Shown here piece after piece: positions 1-8,979 of a stretch of DNA of 23,611 bases. The translations under genes were made by a program, and so were the position numbers. Source of the DNA: Auxenochlorella pyrenoidosa (taxonomy: Eukaryota > Chlorophyta > Trebouxiophyceae > Chlorellales > Chlorellaceae); contig KQ481993.1 of NCBI GenBank assembly GCA_001430745.1, positions 1,095,721 to 1,119,331 of the forward strand, given 5' to 3'. The stretch's first letter is position 1. Each line of letters opens with the position of its first letter. The notes beneath the pieces were generated by a model. The model ran no database searches, was not told where the DNA came from, and saw nothing but the letters and a program-made list of their open reading frames with translations.

Positions 1-1317
1 GGCGCAGCGCACCTGGCACTTCTGGGGGGGCACGTTGTCTGCGAATGCGCGGCGGGTGGCATTGCCAGGCGCGCCGCTGGGGATGCTTAGGTAATAGCCA
101 GGCGCAAACCAGCACGTCACATAGTCGGTGTTGCCCTGGCAGCGCGCCAGGCCGCACCCAATTTTTGTTGTGGCCTTCCACACGACTGCAGGGCCAGGAT
201 GCCAGGCCAGCGTGGCATCGGATTCCGTCCCCAGCTGCTGCGCCACCACCTGACAGTGGATCACGCGCAACAGTCAAACCCACACCCAATTGCGTGGCGC
301 AGCTGTGCCAGGCCGACTGGGCGCATGCCTCACTGTTGGTGAAGTGCCGGATCTCCACGCCATCCCGGCTGGTTCCAGGGTTTGCAAAGTCGTAGCTCTG
401 TGACAATAAAGGGTGGCAGTTCGGCAGTTGCGTACGTGAGATGACGAGCAAGAATGAGAGCGGAGTACAGTTGCAGTGGGGGCCAACTGCCATGGTCGCC
501 TAGAGCGGGTCCAACCCTTCATCCTGGTTGATGGCTTGCAAGGCGCAGGGTTGCCCGCTTACCGTCACTTCCAGGTACAGAGCCCAAGTGGCGTAGCTGC
601 AGGGGTCCATGCCCCTGTACACGACAGGCGGCAGGGAGTTGGCAAACTGCATACAAAATGGGTGGGGCGTGCAGTAAGTGAGGGTCCCCGCAGCGACAAG
701 CACAGCAGTTGAAGCTGGACAGGCTCCGTCTCCTCGTTTTCGCAGCAGAGGCGCACGCTGTCAACGGTGCAGCTCTGCTCCACCATGCCTGCCGGCCTGC
801 CCCAGCGCACAATGCTCTCGCCGGCCCTCGCCCGGCCCAGGTCGTTGCCGGAGCTGTGGCCCCACTTGCACCTGCACGTACGCCGTGCGCGGGGAGTGAG
901 CTCGTTTTCAACTGCCGCATGTGCTCGCAGTATTAAGGCAATTTCACATGGCATGCAGTAGCGCATGCGGTGCTCGCACGTGTTCGAGTGCGCCTGCGCC
1001 TTGGCAGCCAAGCTAGCATCCCACTGGAGCGGCGGCACCCCATGGGCAGCTCTCAGGTCGTTGTGCATCTTCAGCACACCCGTTTGAAAATTAGGACATC
1101 CCTGGCCTGCATCCAGCGGCTTGTTGGGTGTTGACACAGGGATCTGAGGCAGCAGACAGCTTGCTGGGTTGGGCGAATGCAGGTGGCCTCAGGCGGCAGG
1201 GCCCTGACCTCCAGCGGGCTGAATCTTGAAGCATTGCGCACCTGCAACTACCCATATCGTGCTCAATAGAGCGCATAGCACTACTAAAATGTCCCTCTGC
1301 CGCCTGCCGTCAGCCAT
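1..1317 (-). CDS. Secreted CAP-domain (SCP/PR-1-like) protein, 3' end beyond window
   Basis: Exons read as 1317-1209, 1106-980, 871-784, 646-563, 397-334 and 185-1 (continuing off the edge), with matching phases at every junction; 219 residues are visible. Exon 1 carries a signal peptide (basic residues, then ILVVLCALLSTIWVVAGA, probable cleavage after residue 27), so the product should enter the secretory pathway. The CAP fold follows: MHNDLRAAHGVPPLQW, CKWGHSS, GES, WALYLEVTSYDFANPG, HFTNIVWKATTKIGCG and DYVTCWFAPGYY. The four residues that line the CAP cavity are all present (His84, Glu97, Glu134, His154). CAP proteins bind sterols or lipids or act in walls and defence; which applies here cannot be told. 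The intron 872-979 is chosen because it yields the family pattern C-x-W-x-H-S; reading through it also stays open, so that junction is the least certain. Confidence 0.75.
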
Positions 1318-1463
1318 GGCGATTCCGCTGATCCTTCCTTCGCCGATTGCAGATTCGGCAAGCTCTCCCTTACAGTGGAAACACGAAGCGTGTAGATGGG
1401 CCCAAAACGACAAACCCTGCGTGCGCAAAAATTTAGTCGAGCGGCGCTGCGCTAGCACAGCGT

Positions 1464-1492
1464 GCGCAGGCGCAGGCGCAGGCGTGCGCAGG
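1464..1492. repeat. Short GCGCAG hexamer array
   Basis: About four to five tandem copies of GCGCAG/GGCGCA, the last one imperfect, lie roughly 150 bases upstream of the CAP start codon. The array could be a GC-box-like promoter element or simply a microsatellite. Confidence 0.6.
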
Positions 1493-1551
1493 CCCCCCAG
1501 CATTCCCCCGTTCATTTCCAACGGCCCCAGCACAGTGCGGCTGCTTTGCAG

Positions 1552-1556
1552 TTACA
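1552..1556 (-). terminator. TGTAA polyadenylation signal for gene 2
   Basis: TGTAA on the minus strand, about 175 bases past the stop codon at 1730. TGTAA is the standard chlorophyte polyadenylation signal and the distance is normal for these algae. Confidence 0.5.
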
Positions 1557-1729
1557 AGCACAGGCAGTCAGGGAGGGACCTGCCAAGAGGAACGAACATG
1601 AAATTCACAAGAATGAAAGAATAGCAGGCTGGTCGACAACCCAAAGTTAGAGCTGGGTGAAGAATGAAACAGAGTTGATGAAATGAGAAGGGAGTGGGTA
1701 CAACCATCCGTCGCTCCGCCGCATGCTGG

Positions 1730-2668
1730 CTAGCTGCCGGGCTGCGGCACCTTAAGAAGCAGCGCGCCAATCTGCGCCGGCGTCAGCTCCTCGCCCGCCG
1801 CCGTCAGGAAGGCAGCCACTCGGTTGGGTGGCGTGGCCAACGCCGCGGCCGCCGCCTCTGCCGCGGCTGGGCTGCTGTGCACGACGTCAGCCAGGCAGGC
1901 GTGGTGCACCGGCTTGCCAGCACCCAGCTGGTCCAGCACGTGGGCGGCGATGTAGCGGTCGAGCAGGCGCCAGTTGCGCTGCGCCGTGATGGCAAAGTGC
2001 GCCACGCTGCTGGTGCGCCGGGCAGCCATGCTGGCCAGCAGGGCTGCCGCCTGGCTGCCCGATAGCCGCCCGCCGGTGGACAGCGGCTGGCTGCAGCACC
2101 ACGCAAAGGCGGCCGGCAGGCAGGCCACTGCTGCCCAATCGCCATCACCAAACGCTTGCGCCAGCTGCCGCGCACGCAGCGCCGCCTCTGCACCGGCCAG
2201 GCCGTGCTCCTGCTGCAGCCAGGCCTGCAGGCGCAGCTGCGCCTCCGTGGGGCTGCTGCTGGTCATGCGGTGCACGCCTCGGCTATGGGCCAGCTCGGAG
2301 CTGGTGCTGCCAGAAGCGCTGGTGCCGCTGCTGCTGCTGCCCGCAAGGCCACGAGACGGGGCCCAGCTAGATGTTGCTGCAACAAGGCTTGGGAGTGCTG
2401 CTAGCCCTGGGCTGCAAGGGGGAGTGAGGGGCAACAGTGGGGGAAAGAACCCGGTGGGGATCGGTGGTAGTGAGCTGGGCGTGGCAGGCGGCGGGAGGAA
2501 GTGCAGCCAGTGGGCCGTGTTGCTGCGGCGCGTCGCTCTGCAGCATGCGCACCTGCCGTGTGAGTGAAGCATGGGCAGGGGCGCCCCAAGCCCCGCCGCA
2601 GCCCTGGCCCCGAGCGCCGCCAGGGCAAGCCGGCCCAGCGAGCCGAGGGTGCTGACTGGCCCCAACAT
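1730..2668 (-). CDS. Protein of unknown function with possible organelle transit peptide
   Basis: Two exons, 2668-2553 and 2411-1730, give 265 residues. The donor GGCAG|GTGCGC and the acceptor CCTTGCAG|C match in phase, and removing the intron takes out a Cys/Pro-rich stretch that looks non-coding. The N-terminus (MLGPVSTLGSLGRLALAALG) is rich in Leu, Ala and Arg with no acidic residues, as in mitochondrial or plastid transit peptides. A Ser/Gly/Thr-rich stretch follows, and then an Ala-rich, mostly helical region with features such as FAITAQRNWRLLDRYIAAHV and a C-terminal helix ending in LLLKVPQPGS. I do not recognise the family. The unbroken frame across 680 bases, a sensible splice and a downstream TGTAA argue that it is a real gene. 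Confidence 0.55.
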   Translation of the reverse strand: MLGPVSTLGSLGRLALAALGARAAAGLGAPLPMLHSHGRCACCRATRRSNTAHWLHFLPPPATPSSLPPIPTGFFPPLLPLTPPCSPGLAALPSLVAATSSWAPSRGLAGSSSSGTSASGSTSSELAHSRGVHRMTSSSPTEAQLRLQAWLQQEHGLAGAEAALRARQLAQAFGDGDWAAVACLPAAFAWCCSQPLSTGGRLSGSQAAALLASMAARRTSSVAHFAITAQRNWRLLDRYIAAHVLDQLGAGKPVHHACLADVVHSSPAAAEAAAAALATPPNRVAAFLTAAGEELTPAQIGALLLKVPQPGS

Positions 2669-3171
2669 CTTGGCGAGGAAAACAACGTGCAGTGCAGCTG
2701 TGCAATGAGAGCGTGCAGGCGCGGGCAGTTACAAGTTAAATTTCACTGCATCCGCCGATGTCGCCAGCAGGCACGGCAAGCCCGCCATGCACTTGACTTC
2801 GTGTTTGTCTCGATCTCTTTGCATCCTGCAGCTTGGTTTCATAATAATTAGCCCTGGCATTGAGTGGTGCCTCCCACATTGCTTGCTGCCCGTCAGCTCC
2901 TGTGTGCCAGGCGCGCATCATTCTCACAGCAACTGGTGCTAGAAGGAAGCGCACCCAACTGCACATTCCTAGGTCGCACCGAGCTGCACTGTACACATGT
3001 CAAGTGAAATGCAAATGCAAATGGCAGCGCAAGCTGCAGTGTGCGTGCGCACCGAGCAGAGGTGCTGCCAAAGGGTGCAGGCTGCGCCACGGCCAGCTCC
3101 CCCCCTCGCTCTACCTGCGCCAGCTGGCCCCGCTCGGTCTGTGCGCGCCGCAGCCGCCTGCTGCCCCCCGC
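2669..3171. other. Intergenic: 3' UTR of ARM-SAM gene and promoter of gene 2
   Basis: About 500 bases between two minus-strand genes. A TGTAA on the minus strand at 2733-2729 would give the upstream gene a 3' untranslated region of roughly 440 bases. The part around 2740-3050 is less GC-rich than the neighbouring coding DNA. Open frames here on both strands lack family similarity and I treat them as chance. Confidence 0.4.
2729..2733 (-). terminator. TGTAA, candidate polyadenylation signal for ARM-SAM gene
   Basis: The first TGTAA on the minus strand after the stop at 3172, about 440 bases downstream. It lies close to the start of gene 2 at 2668, so the two transcription units nearly touch. 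Confidence 0.4.
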
Positions 3172-6100
3172 TCACGCCAGCCTGCTGTCGGTGCGCCGAC
3201 GCTTGCTGGCAGGCTGCAGGTCAGCCATGGTGCGCGCCAGGAACTCGTCGTAGGCCTGCAGCCCGGGGCGGGCCAGGGAGGGGCAACCAGCAGGCACGTG
3301 TCTGGCCTCCTTGGCGAGCGTTACGCAGCTGCCTGGGCATGGCGGGTGTGCTGCCAATATGCCCGTCCCCATGCTCGGCGCTGCACCGAGGCCTGCCCAC
3401 CGCCCATTCGAAAGCAGCCAGGCTGGAGCAAAAGAAATTCCCTCTTGGCCGGGCAGCACCCGCCTGCAGGAAGTCTGGGAAGGAGGCTGCGTCGTCCCTG
3501 TCGCCATCCAGCAGCCCCATCAGCGACTCGGCCAGCGGCACCACCTCGGCGGCCCTGCAGGGCAGGAGCGGCAGCGGGGGAGGATGCTCGGGGCGCCAGC
3601 AGCAGCCCTTGAGCAGGCGGCCCGGGGTGCGCGGCGGGCAGCCCAGCCGGCAAGCGGGACAGGCGAGTCTGCGATGCGCACCAGCAGGGCTGACCACAGT
3701 GCCCCCGGCTTGGCTGCGTGTGGCCCCGGCCCACGGTGGTAAGCCGGCAGATACCTGCACAACTCCCCACGGGTCTGCTCATGCCTGCACGCCCCTCACC
3801 TGAAGCCCCTGGTGCTGAGCCAGTCTGCCAGCTTCGCAAGGCCCAGGCTGCCGGTGCGCGGCCCTGTGGGTTGGGCCAGGGGAACAGGTGGGGAGAGCCA
3901 CGGCCACAAGCGCGCGTCAGCAAGCGGAGCAGCTCCAGGGAGTGGCACGGCACGCCTGCTGGCAGCATGCTGGCCTGGACCATGCCCCTGCACTCCTGCG
4001 CCTCTCGCAGATCCCTGGGGCCCAGCCCTGCTGCTGCCCGCCCGCCCGAGCAGCGCTGGGCGCGGCCTCACCGCAGCCGTCGATGTCTGCAAAGGTCTCG
4101 TAAGCGCGCAGCACGCGCAGCACGCGGCCCTGCTGCCCCGCCGCCACGAGCCCCCGAAGCTCGCCTGCAAGGGGTGGGGATAGTGGGGATGGTGCATTGG
4201 AGCGTTGTGGGGTTGAGGCTCTTGGCTTGACGACCCAGCGCAACGAGTGGTTGCAACGCCGACTGAGCTAAAAGGCAAAACAAGCAGATGCGCCTGTCGG
4301 CACGGCGGGCCGGCACCTCACCGTCGGTCAGCCGCACAAACTCTGCTCCAGTCACGCCACGCTCACGGAAGCGGCTCGCCTGGCGGCGGGAATGGCGGCA
4401 GGTGGGCAGCCGACCGCCCGATCAGCACGCGCTGCCCCGGGGCTGGCTGAAGCATGCACCACAGATCTGGCCTCTGCGGCGGGGCGGCGGGCGGGACTGC
4501 AGCAGTGCGCCTGCACGCGGGCCCCGGCTGCCGCCATCGAGCGCTCGTAGCCCCCCGGCCCCTGCCCATCCTCCCCCCTCCTCCACCACCACCACCGCCA
4601 CCACCACACACACACACACACAAACACACACCTCCACGCCCTGCTCCTCCAGCAGCGCCGCCAGCTGGTGCGGCGTGTAGGTCAGCAGCGGCCGGTCGGT
4701 GTCGGCCAGCTCGCCCAGGTGCTGCGGGCGGGTGGGTGGGGGTGTGGGGTGTGTGGGGGTGTTGGCTGAGGGGTGGGTGGGTGGGTGGGGGTGGGGGGGG
4801 CAACACCGAGAAGGCTCCCTTTGCTGCCAGCACCCCGCGCACCATGCCATGCAGTGTTGTGAATCCTGCCTTGCACAGCACATTCGCCAAGCAGCAGCGA
4901 GCGCAGGTGACATATCAGCATCTATTGAGCACAGCTTCAGCATGCAGTGCGCCTCCCCTGGCCTGCCTGCAGGATCTTCTTGGCTGAGGCCTTGAGGTCG
5001 ACCCAGCCGGGCGCCCCGGGTGCCAGCAGCGCCCGCAGGCGCGGCAGCAGCCCGTCTGCCGCACGGAGCGCGGCGTGGTGGGTACGGCGCATGCTGATGC
5101 TGCGCAGCAGGCCCGCCACCTCGCACCTGCAGGGGGCCGGCCGGGGGACAGAGCATGGGAAAATTCTTGAGGGGTTGACACAGCATCAGGCTGGGCCTTG
5201 CAACAGGCTTGCACAGCTGCAAGCACCGGCTAAATGCCTGCCAGCCACCTCAACAGCGGGCTCACTGGATGGAAGCCATCAACTCCGCTGGCCGGCCGTC
5301 TGCGCTGCCCGCCAGCGCTCCAGCGGCGCCGGCAGGTGCTGCGCCTGGCGCCACCGGGGGCACCTCTGCCTGGATAAAAAGCGACAGCAGGGGGAGGAAG
5401 CCACGCGCCACAGCGGCGTCCTGCAGCTGCTGCGCTGCCTGCACGCCGCCAGCGCCGGCGCCGGAGCACAGCCTCGCAGCGACCTGGGCAGCGTGCCAGC
5501 CGGCGGCGACTAGCTGCCTGCCGTCGCTGGCCGGGCCGCTGCCGCCGCAGGTGGCGGCAAAGGAGGCCAGGCCCAGCTCGGGGGACATGGCCTCAGACAG
5601 CAGGCGGCGCAGCAGGCCCAGCAGGTCCAGCTGCCCAGCGGCGCTGCGAGAGCAGCAGCAGGGGTGGGTGGGGTGAGAAGCGACCGACTGGCAGCCGTGC
5701 AGGCGGGGCGCCAGGCTAGACAGGTGCATGCAGGGGAGTGGGACGAGACGCACCGGGCAGAAGGGGGGCAGAGGGGACGATAAAGGCCTGGCACCAAAGT
5801 GTCACACGAGCTCCAATAGAAGACTCCGTCAGCTGGCCCAACAAGGGGCACACCCAGGGACGCCCAGGCAGCGCCAGCCCCGCAGCAAGCATGGCTCTGT
5901 TCCTGTGCGGCCGCGCTTTGCACACCCATGGTCTGGGCCCCAGGCACACCTGACGCACGGTCCGACTAGCTGCTTCTGGCACTCCACCTCTGAAACGAGC
6001 GGCTCCAGCGCCTGCAGCGCGGCGATGGCGGTGCGGCGCTCGCCACCCGCTGCCTGCAACCCCTGGTACAGCAGCTGGACCAGCGGCGCCAGGGCCCCCG

Positions 6101-8501
6101 CCTCGCTGCGCGAGTCAGCAGAGGGACGGAACTCCCAGCTGGTTGGCGAGCCGGCAGGCCGGCGGGCGGGGTTGGCGGGCGGGCGGGCAGGCGCCCAGGC
6201 ATAGCGCCCAGGGAAGGCTCAAGCTCAGCGGCTGCAGGTGATCAACCCGGCCACCACAAAATTCACAACACGCAAGCTGGCGTGATACAAAGCTGTGCTC
6301 ATCCCGGAACTGACCTCGCGGCGGCCACGAAGGGTGGGCCGTTGCCGGCATACTTTGCCAGCACCACCGCCGCCGCCTCCTTGCACTCGAGCATCTGCTG
6401 GCCCCTCCTCTGGTGCAGCACCGCCACCAGCGCAGGCAGCAGGGTGCCCCGCCACTCCTCCTGCTGCGCGTGCTGCGCCGGCGGCGCGCCGCTGGCGCCA
6501 CCGCCGCCCCGCCAGCCGGAGGTGCCGGGGGTGGCGGCTGCCCCGCCCGCTGCCCCGCCCTGCTCTGCCGTTGCCCCGTCCTGCGGGCAGTCGGAAGGGT
6601 TGCGCCGCTGGAGGAACCCTTATCCGTTACGACAGCCAGGCTCGCTGCAACAGAACAGAGAGCGCTCAGCTGCCCAGCTCAACAACGCAGGCATGGGGAT
6701 CCAGGTTTTAGCCAAGTAGTGGGCGCCACACCCCTGCAGACAGACTCACCAGCGCCAGTGCCGCCGCCAGGTCCTGCAGAAGCCCCACCGCCTGCTCCCT
6801 CGCCTCCCAGTCCAGCCGCTCGTCCTGGAAAGCAGCCGCCAGCTCAGACGCGCCCCCCGCGCGCTGCAGGCGGTACCGGTTGCGGCGGTGGTCTGCGGCA
6901 GCGTGGCGCCGCGGCGGACAAGGAGTGTGTCAATGGGCGACAGGGGCGACGGCAAGCTTCAGCGCGCATGCAGAGGTGGGGAGGGGGGCCGCCACAGGAG
7001 CAGTTGCCCCACCCAGACTGCAAGCCTTGGTGGGATCGCCTTGCCGTCAGGGCGCACTCAGCTGTGACTCTCCTGCAGGTGCTTCCTGGCTTTCCAACCC
7101 CACCCAACCCCACCAACCTGCCAGCAGTGCCAGCAGCGCATGCAGCGCGGTGCCCGCTGCCTCTGCCGCCAGCTCATCCCTGGGCAGCTCGCGCAGCGCC
7201 GGCTGCTGCAGCCGAGCCTTCTCCAGCAGCATCAGGGCTGCCTCCACGCCGCCAGCTTCCCTGCAGAGCACCAGGTGGGGTAGGCAGGGTGACGAGGCAG
7301 CGAGGGGAGGGGTTCAGAGCAGCAGGATGACAGGTAAGCTACCACGGCCAAGCCCCTGTCTGCTGCTCGCTGGCACACCAGGGCTTGTGGCTGCCACTGG
7401 AGTCTACCAGCCCTGCTTTGACAGGGCACTTGTGCCTATCCCCACCCTATGGCGCTGGTCAGGCGCCGGCTCGTGCCCGCCATCAGCTCCAGCGCCCAGG
7501 CCGCCTCCCCTGCCAGGGGCCAGTCGTTGGCGTCCACTGCTGAGCGCAGTGCAGCGACCACAGCAGCAGGCACGCCCTGTGCCTCCATCTGCACAGAGGG
7601 CAGCATGGTACAGTGGGCATGCCCGCAGGTGTGCGCTCGAGGCCGAGCAACTCAGGTGGGCGGTAGGGTAGGCTGGCAGGCAAAGCAGGCAAAGCAGGAG
7701 GGCAGGTGGCATTCAGGCAGGCAGGCAGGCAGGCAAGCAGGAGGGCAGGTGCCGTTCAGGCAGGCAGGCAGGCAGGCAGGCAAGAGGGCAGATGGGGTGG
7801 ACAGGCAGAGCCCAAGACCTTAGGCCTTGCAGCCGCGCAGCTCCGAGCGGGTGCTGCGCCTGACCTCACCGCCTGGCGCACACCACGGAACCTCGCGCTG
7901 TCTTTGAGGCATTCTAAAATCTTCAGCTTTGCATCCGGGGCCACCGAGCTGCTCGGCTGTCGGAGCAGGGCGGCCAGTGCCTGCACAGCACCGCTGCTGC
8001 CCACTGCGGCAGCGCCCTGTGGCGACGCGGCGGCCATGTGTGTGACGAACGTTGCCGCAGACTGGGCGACAAGTGCAGCACGAGGGGAAATGCATTGGAA
8101 TCAGTACGGGTTGATGTGTTGCTCAACACATGCGCCGCTCCCAGAGGCTGTTTGTCGGCTCGGCAGCGGCAGCAGGAATGCAACGGGGGGACACTCTCCT
8201 GCCCAGTGCCCACCTCGATCAGTTCCTGGGAGGGCGAAGCACTCGGATGCAGCACATCTGCCAGTGCTTCCATGAGGTCTGCACACTGAGCCATCTGCTG
8301 GACGACGGCAGCAGAGCCGGGTGCAGCGGGGTCTGCCGCCGCTGCCAGGTGCGCAGCAACCGCCGCCCGCTCCGCCGCCGCACTGCGCCCCTGCCGGCGC
8401 AGGGCGGCACATGCCGCCGCCAGCTGATCGGGGTTGGCGGCTGACGACGAGCCCAGCCGCCACTGCCAAGGCGAACGGGACCCAAGAAGGCCGAAGAGCA
8501 T
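3172..8501 (-). CDS. ARM/HEAT-repeat, SAM and EF-hand-like protein (about 830 residues)
   Basis: Sixteen exons in phase: 8501-8214, 8061-7882, 7588-7446, 7260-7118, 6892-6750, 6607-6315, 6105-5950, 5643-5266, 5126-4967, 4721-4632, 4379-4322, 4164-4072, 4030-3902, 3863-3800, 3554-3464, 3255-3172. A stop codon precedes the ATG in frame at 8520. Residues about 70-630 are armadillo/HEAT-like helices, for example GSSGAVQALAALLRQ and EAGALAPLVQLLYQG. Residues about 643-698 fit a SAM domain (YTPHQLAALLEEQGVE, RFRERGVTGAEFVRLTDGEL, GRVLRVL). Then come two 12-residue EF-hand-like loops, DIDGCAGLGPRD (704-715) and DGDRDDAASFPD (789-800), and a basic tail SKRRRTDSR that could be a nuclear signal. ARM and SAM domains bind proteins and EF-hands bind calcium, so a calcium-responsive scaffold is my inference. 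Order and lack of enzymatic domain resemble SARM1 without its TIR. Least certain: starts of exons 6 and 13, and the 38-base intron 3864-3901. Confidence 0.72.
3256..3463 (-). other. GC-AG intron 15 of ARM-SAM gene
   Basis: The upstream exon must end at CTGCAG to join frame and phase with AYDEFLAR downstream, and the intron then begins GCGGGT. No GT donor gives a working phase. The 8-base string CTGCAGGC occurs at both ends of the intron, overlapping the splice sites. Confidence 0.55.
4584..4631. repeat. (ACC)n/(CA)n microsatellite at a splice donor
   Basis: ACC and CCA triplets run into a CA dinucleotide tract. On the transcribed (minus) strand this is GTGTGTGTTTGTGTG, and its first GT is the donor site of intron 10 of the ARM-SAM gene, directly after the codons for GVE. 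Confidence 0.8.
4722..4966 (-). other. GC-AG intron 9 of ARM-SAM gene
   Basis: The exon encoding WVDLKASAKKILQ ends CTGCAG and the next base pair is GC (GCAGGC). The frame then reaches a stop 30 bases on with no GT in between, so a GC donor is needed to join HLGELADTDRPLL. Both sides are phase 0. Confidence 0.65.
4726..4800. repeat. GGGT-rich low-complexity tract
   Basis: Repeated GGGTG/GGGT blocks on the plus strand, so the transcript of the ARM-SAM gene carries a long C-rich tract right before the acceptor of intron 9. The plus strand could fold into G-quadruplexes. Confidence 0.75.
7675..7790. repeat. (CAGG)n minisatellite with 43-base higher-order unit
   Basis: GCAGGCAAA units, then two copies of a 43-base unit that begins GCAGGAGGGCAGGTG (7694 and 7737) and ends in a run of CAGG. 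The two copies differ at a few positions (GCATT against CCGTT) and in the number of CAGG units. It lies inside intron 2 of the ARM-SAM gene. Confidence 0.8.
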
Positions 8502-8979
8502 CGCGCGGCCCCGCGGCCTAGATTATTCGACAGCGATCGAAGTGCAATGTGGGGCGAGCAATGGGTCCCATTGGATGGCGCCTCGGCGCCACGACAACAT
8601 TTGCCACCGCCACAGCGGCAGAGCGCACCACGGTGTGTCGGTTCCGGCACGCTCCAGGGCTGTGGCTAGCAGCTAGCTGGCAACCAGGTAGTGGCGTGCA
8701 TGGCATGTCTTCGTGTGTTCGGTAGCGTTATGGAAGTTGCTGCGAGATCACATTGTCTGCAGGCGGGTTCCATCCGAGCATGCCGCTCGCACAGGCCAGG
8801 CCACCTGCTCTGCCTTCCCAAGCCACACTCAAAGCTGCTGCTCAGTGGAAGCTGGATTCCCGGCGGGTCAAGGGATGAATGCATCAATGTTTATTGGCAT
8901 GAAGTTCATGCGTCTATCCTGCTTCAGCTGTAGTCCTGTGGCTGCAAATGTCAGGTTTGTGTCCTCATGGAGGGCTCGC
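8502..8979. other. Intergenic: promoter of ARM-SAM gene and 3' UTR of OTU gene
   Basis: About 480 bases between two minus-strand genes. I see no TGTAA on the minus strand here, no TATA box and no repeat, so the OTU gene must end with a variant signal or one I missed. Confidence 0.35.

Larger units (their letters stand above)
1318..1729. promoter_or_regulatory. Intergenic: upstream of CAP gene, downstream of gene 2
   Basis: About 410 bases between two minus-strand genes. It should hold the 3' untranslated region of the gene ending at 1730 (with a TGTAA motif at 1556-1552) and the promoter of the CAP gene. Apart from a GCGCAG hexamer array I see no clear promoter element, and no TATA box near the CAP start. 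Confidence 0.4.

Noticed and set aside
565..1137. Reading the CAP region as one 190-residue frame from a GTG start
   Set aside because: It lacks the signal peptide and the C-terminal CAP motifs; splicing restores all CAP blocks in order.
2860..3803. Overlapping plus-strand open frames of about 250-270 codons
   Set aside because: Cys/Arg/Pro-rich, no recognisable domain, and partly antisense to the last exons of the ARM-SAM gene.
3172..4030. A TIR domain after the SAM domain, which would make the protein a SARM1 ortholog
   Set aside because: The C-terminal exons have none of the TIR strands or the catalytic Glu context; they read as helices with EF-hand-like loops.
6413..7330. Plus-strand open frame of 305 codons opposite the ARM-SAM gene
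   Set aside because: Pro/Arg/Ala-rich sequence typical of shadow frames in GC-rich DNA; the minus-strand exons in the same place have repeat-family similarity.
7675..7790. CRISPR-like array
   Set aside because: Units are a four-base repeat with no unique spacers, and the host is a eukaryotic intron.
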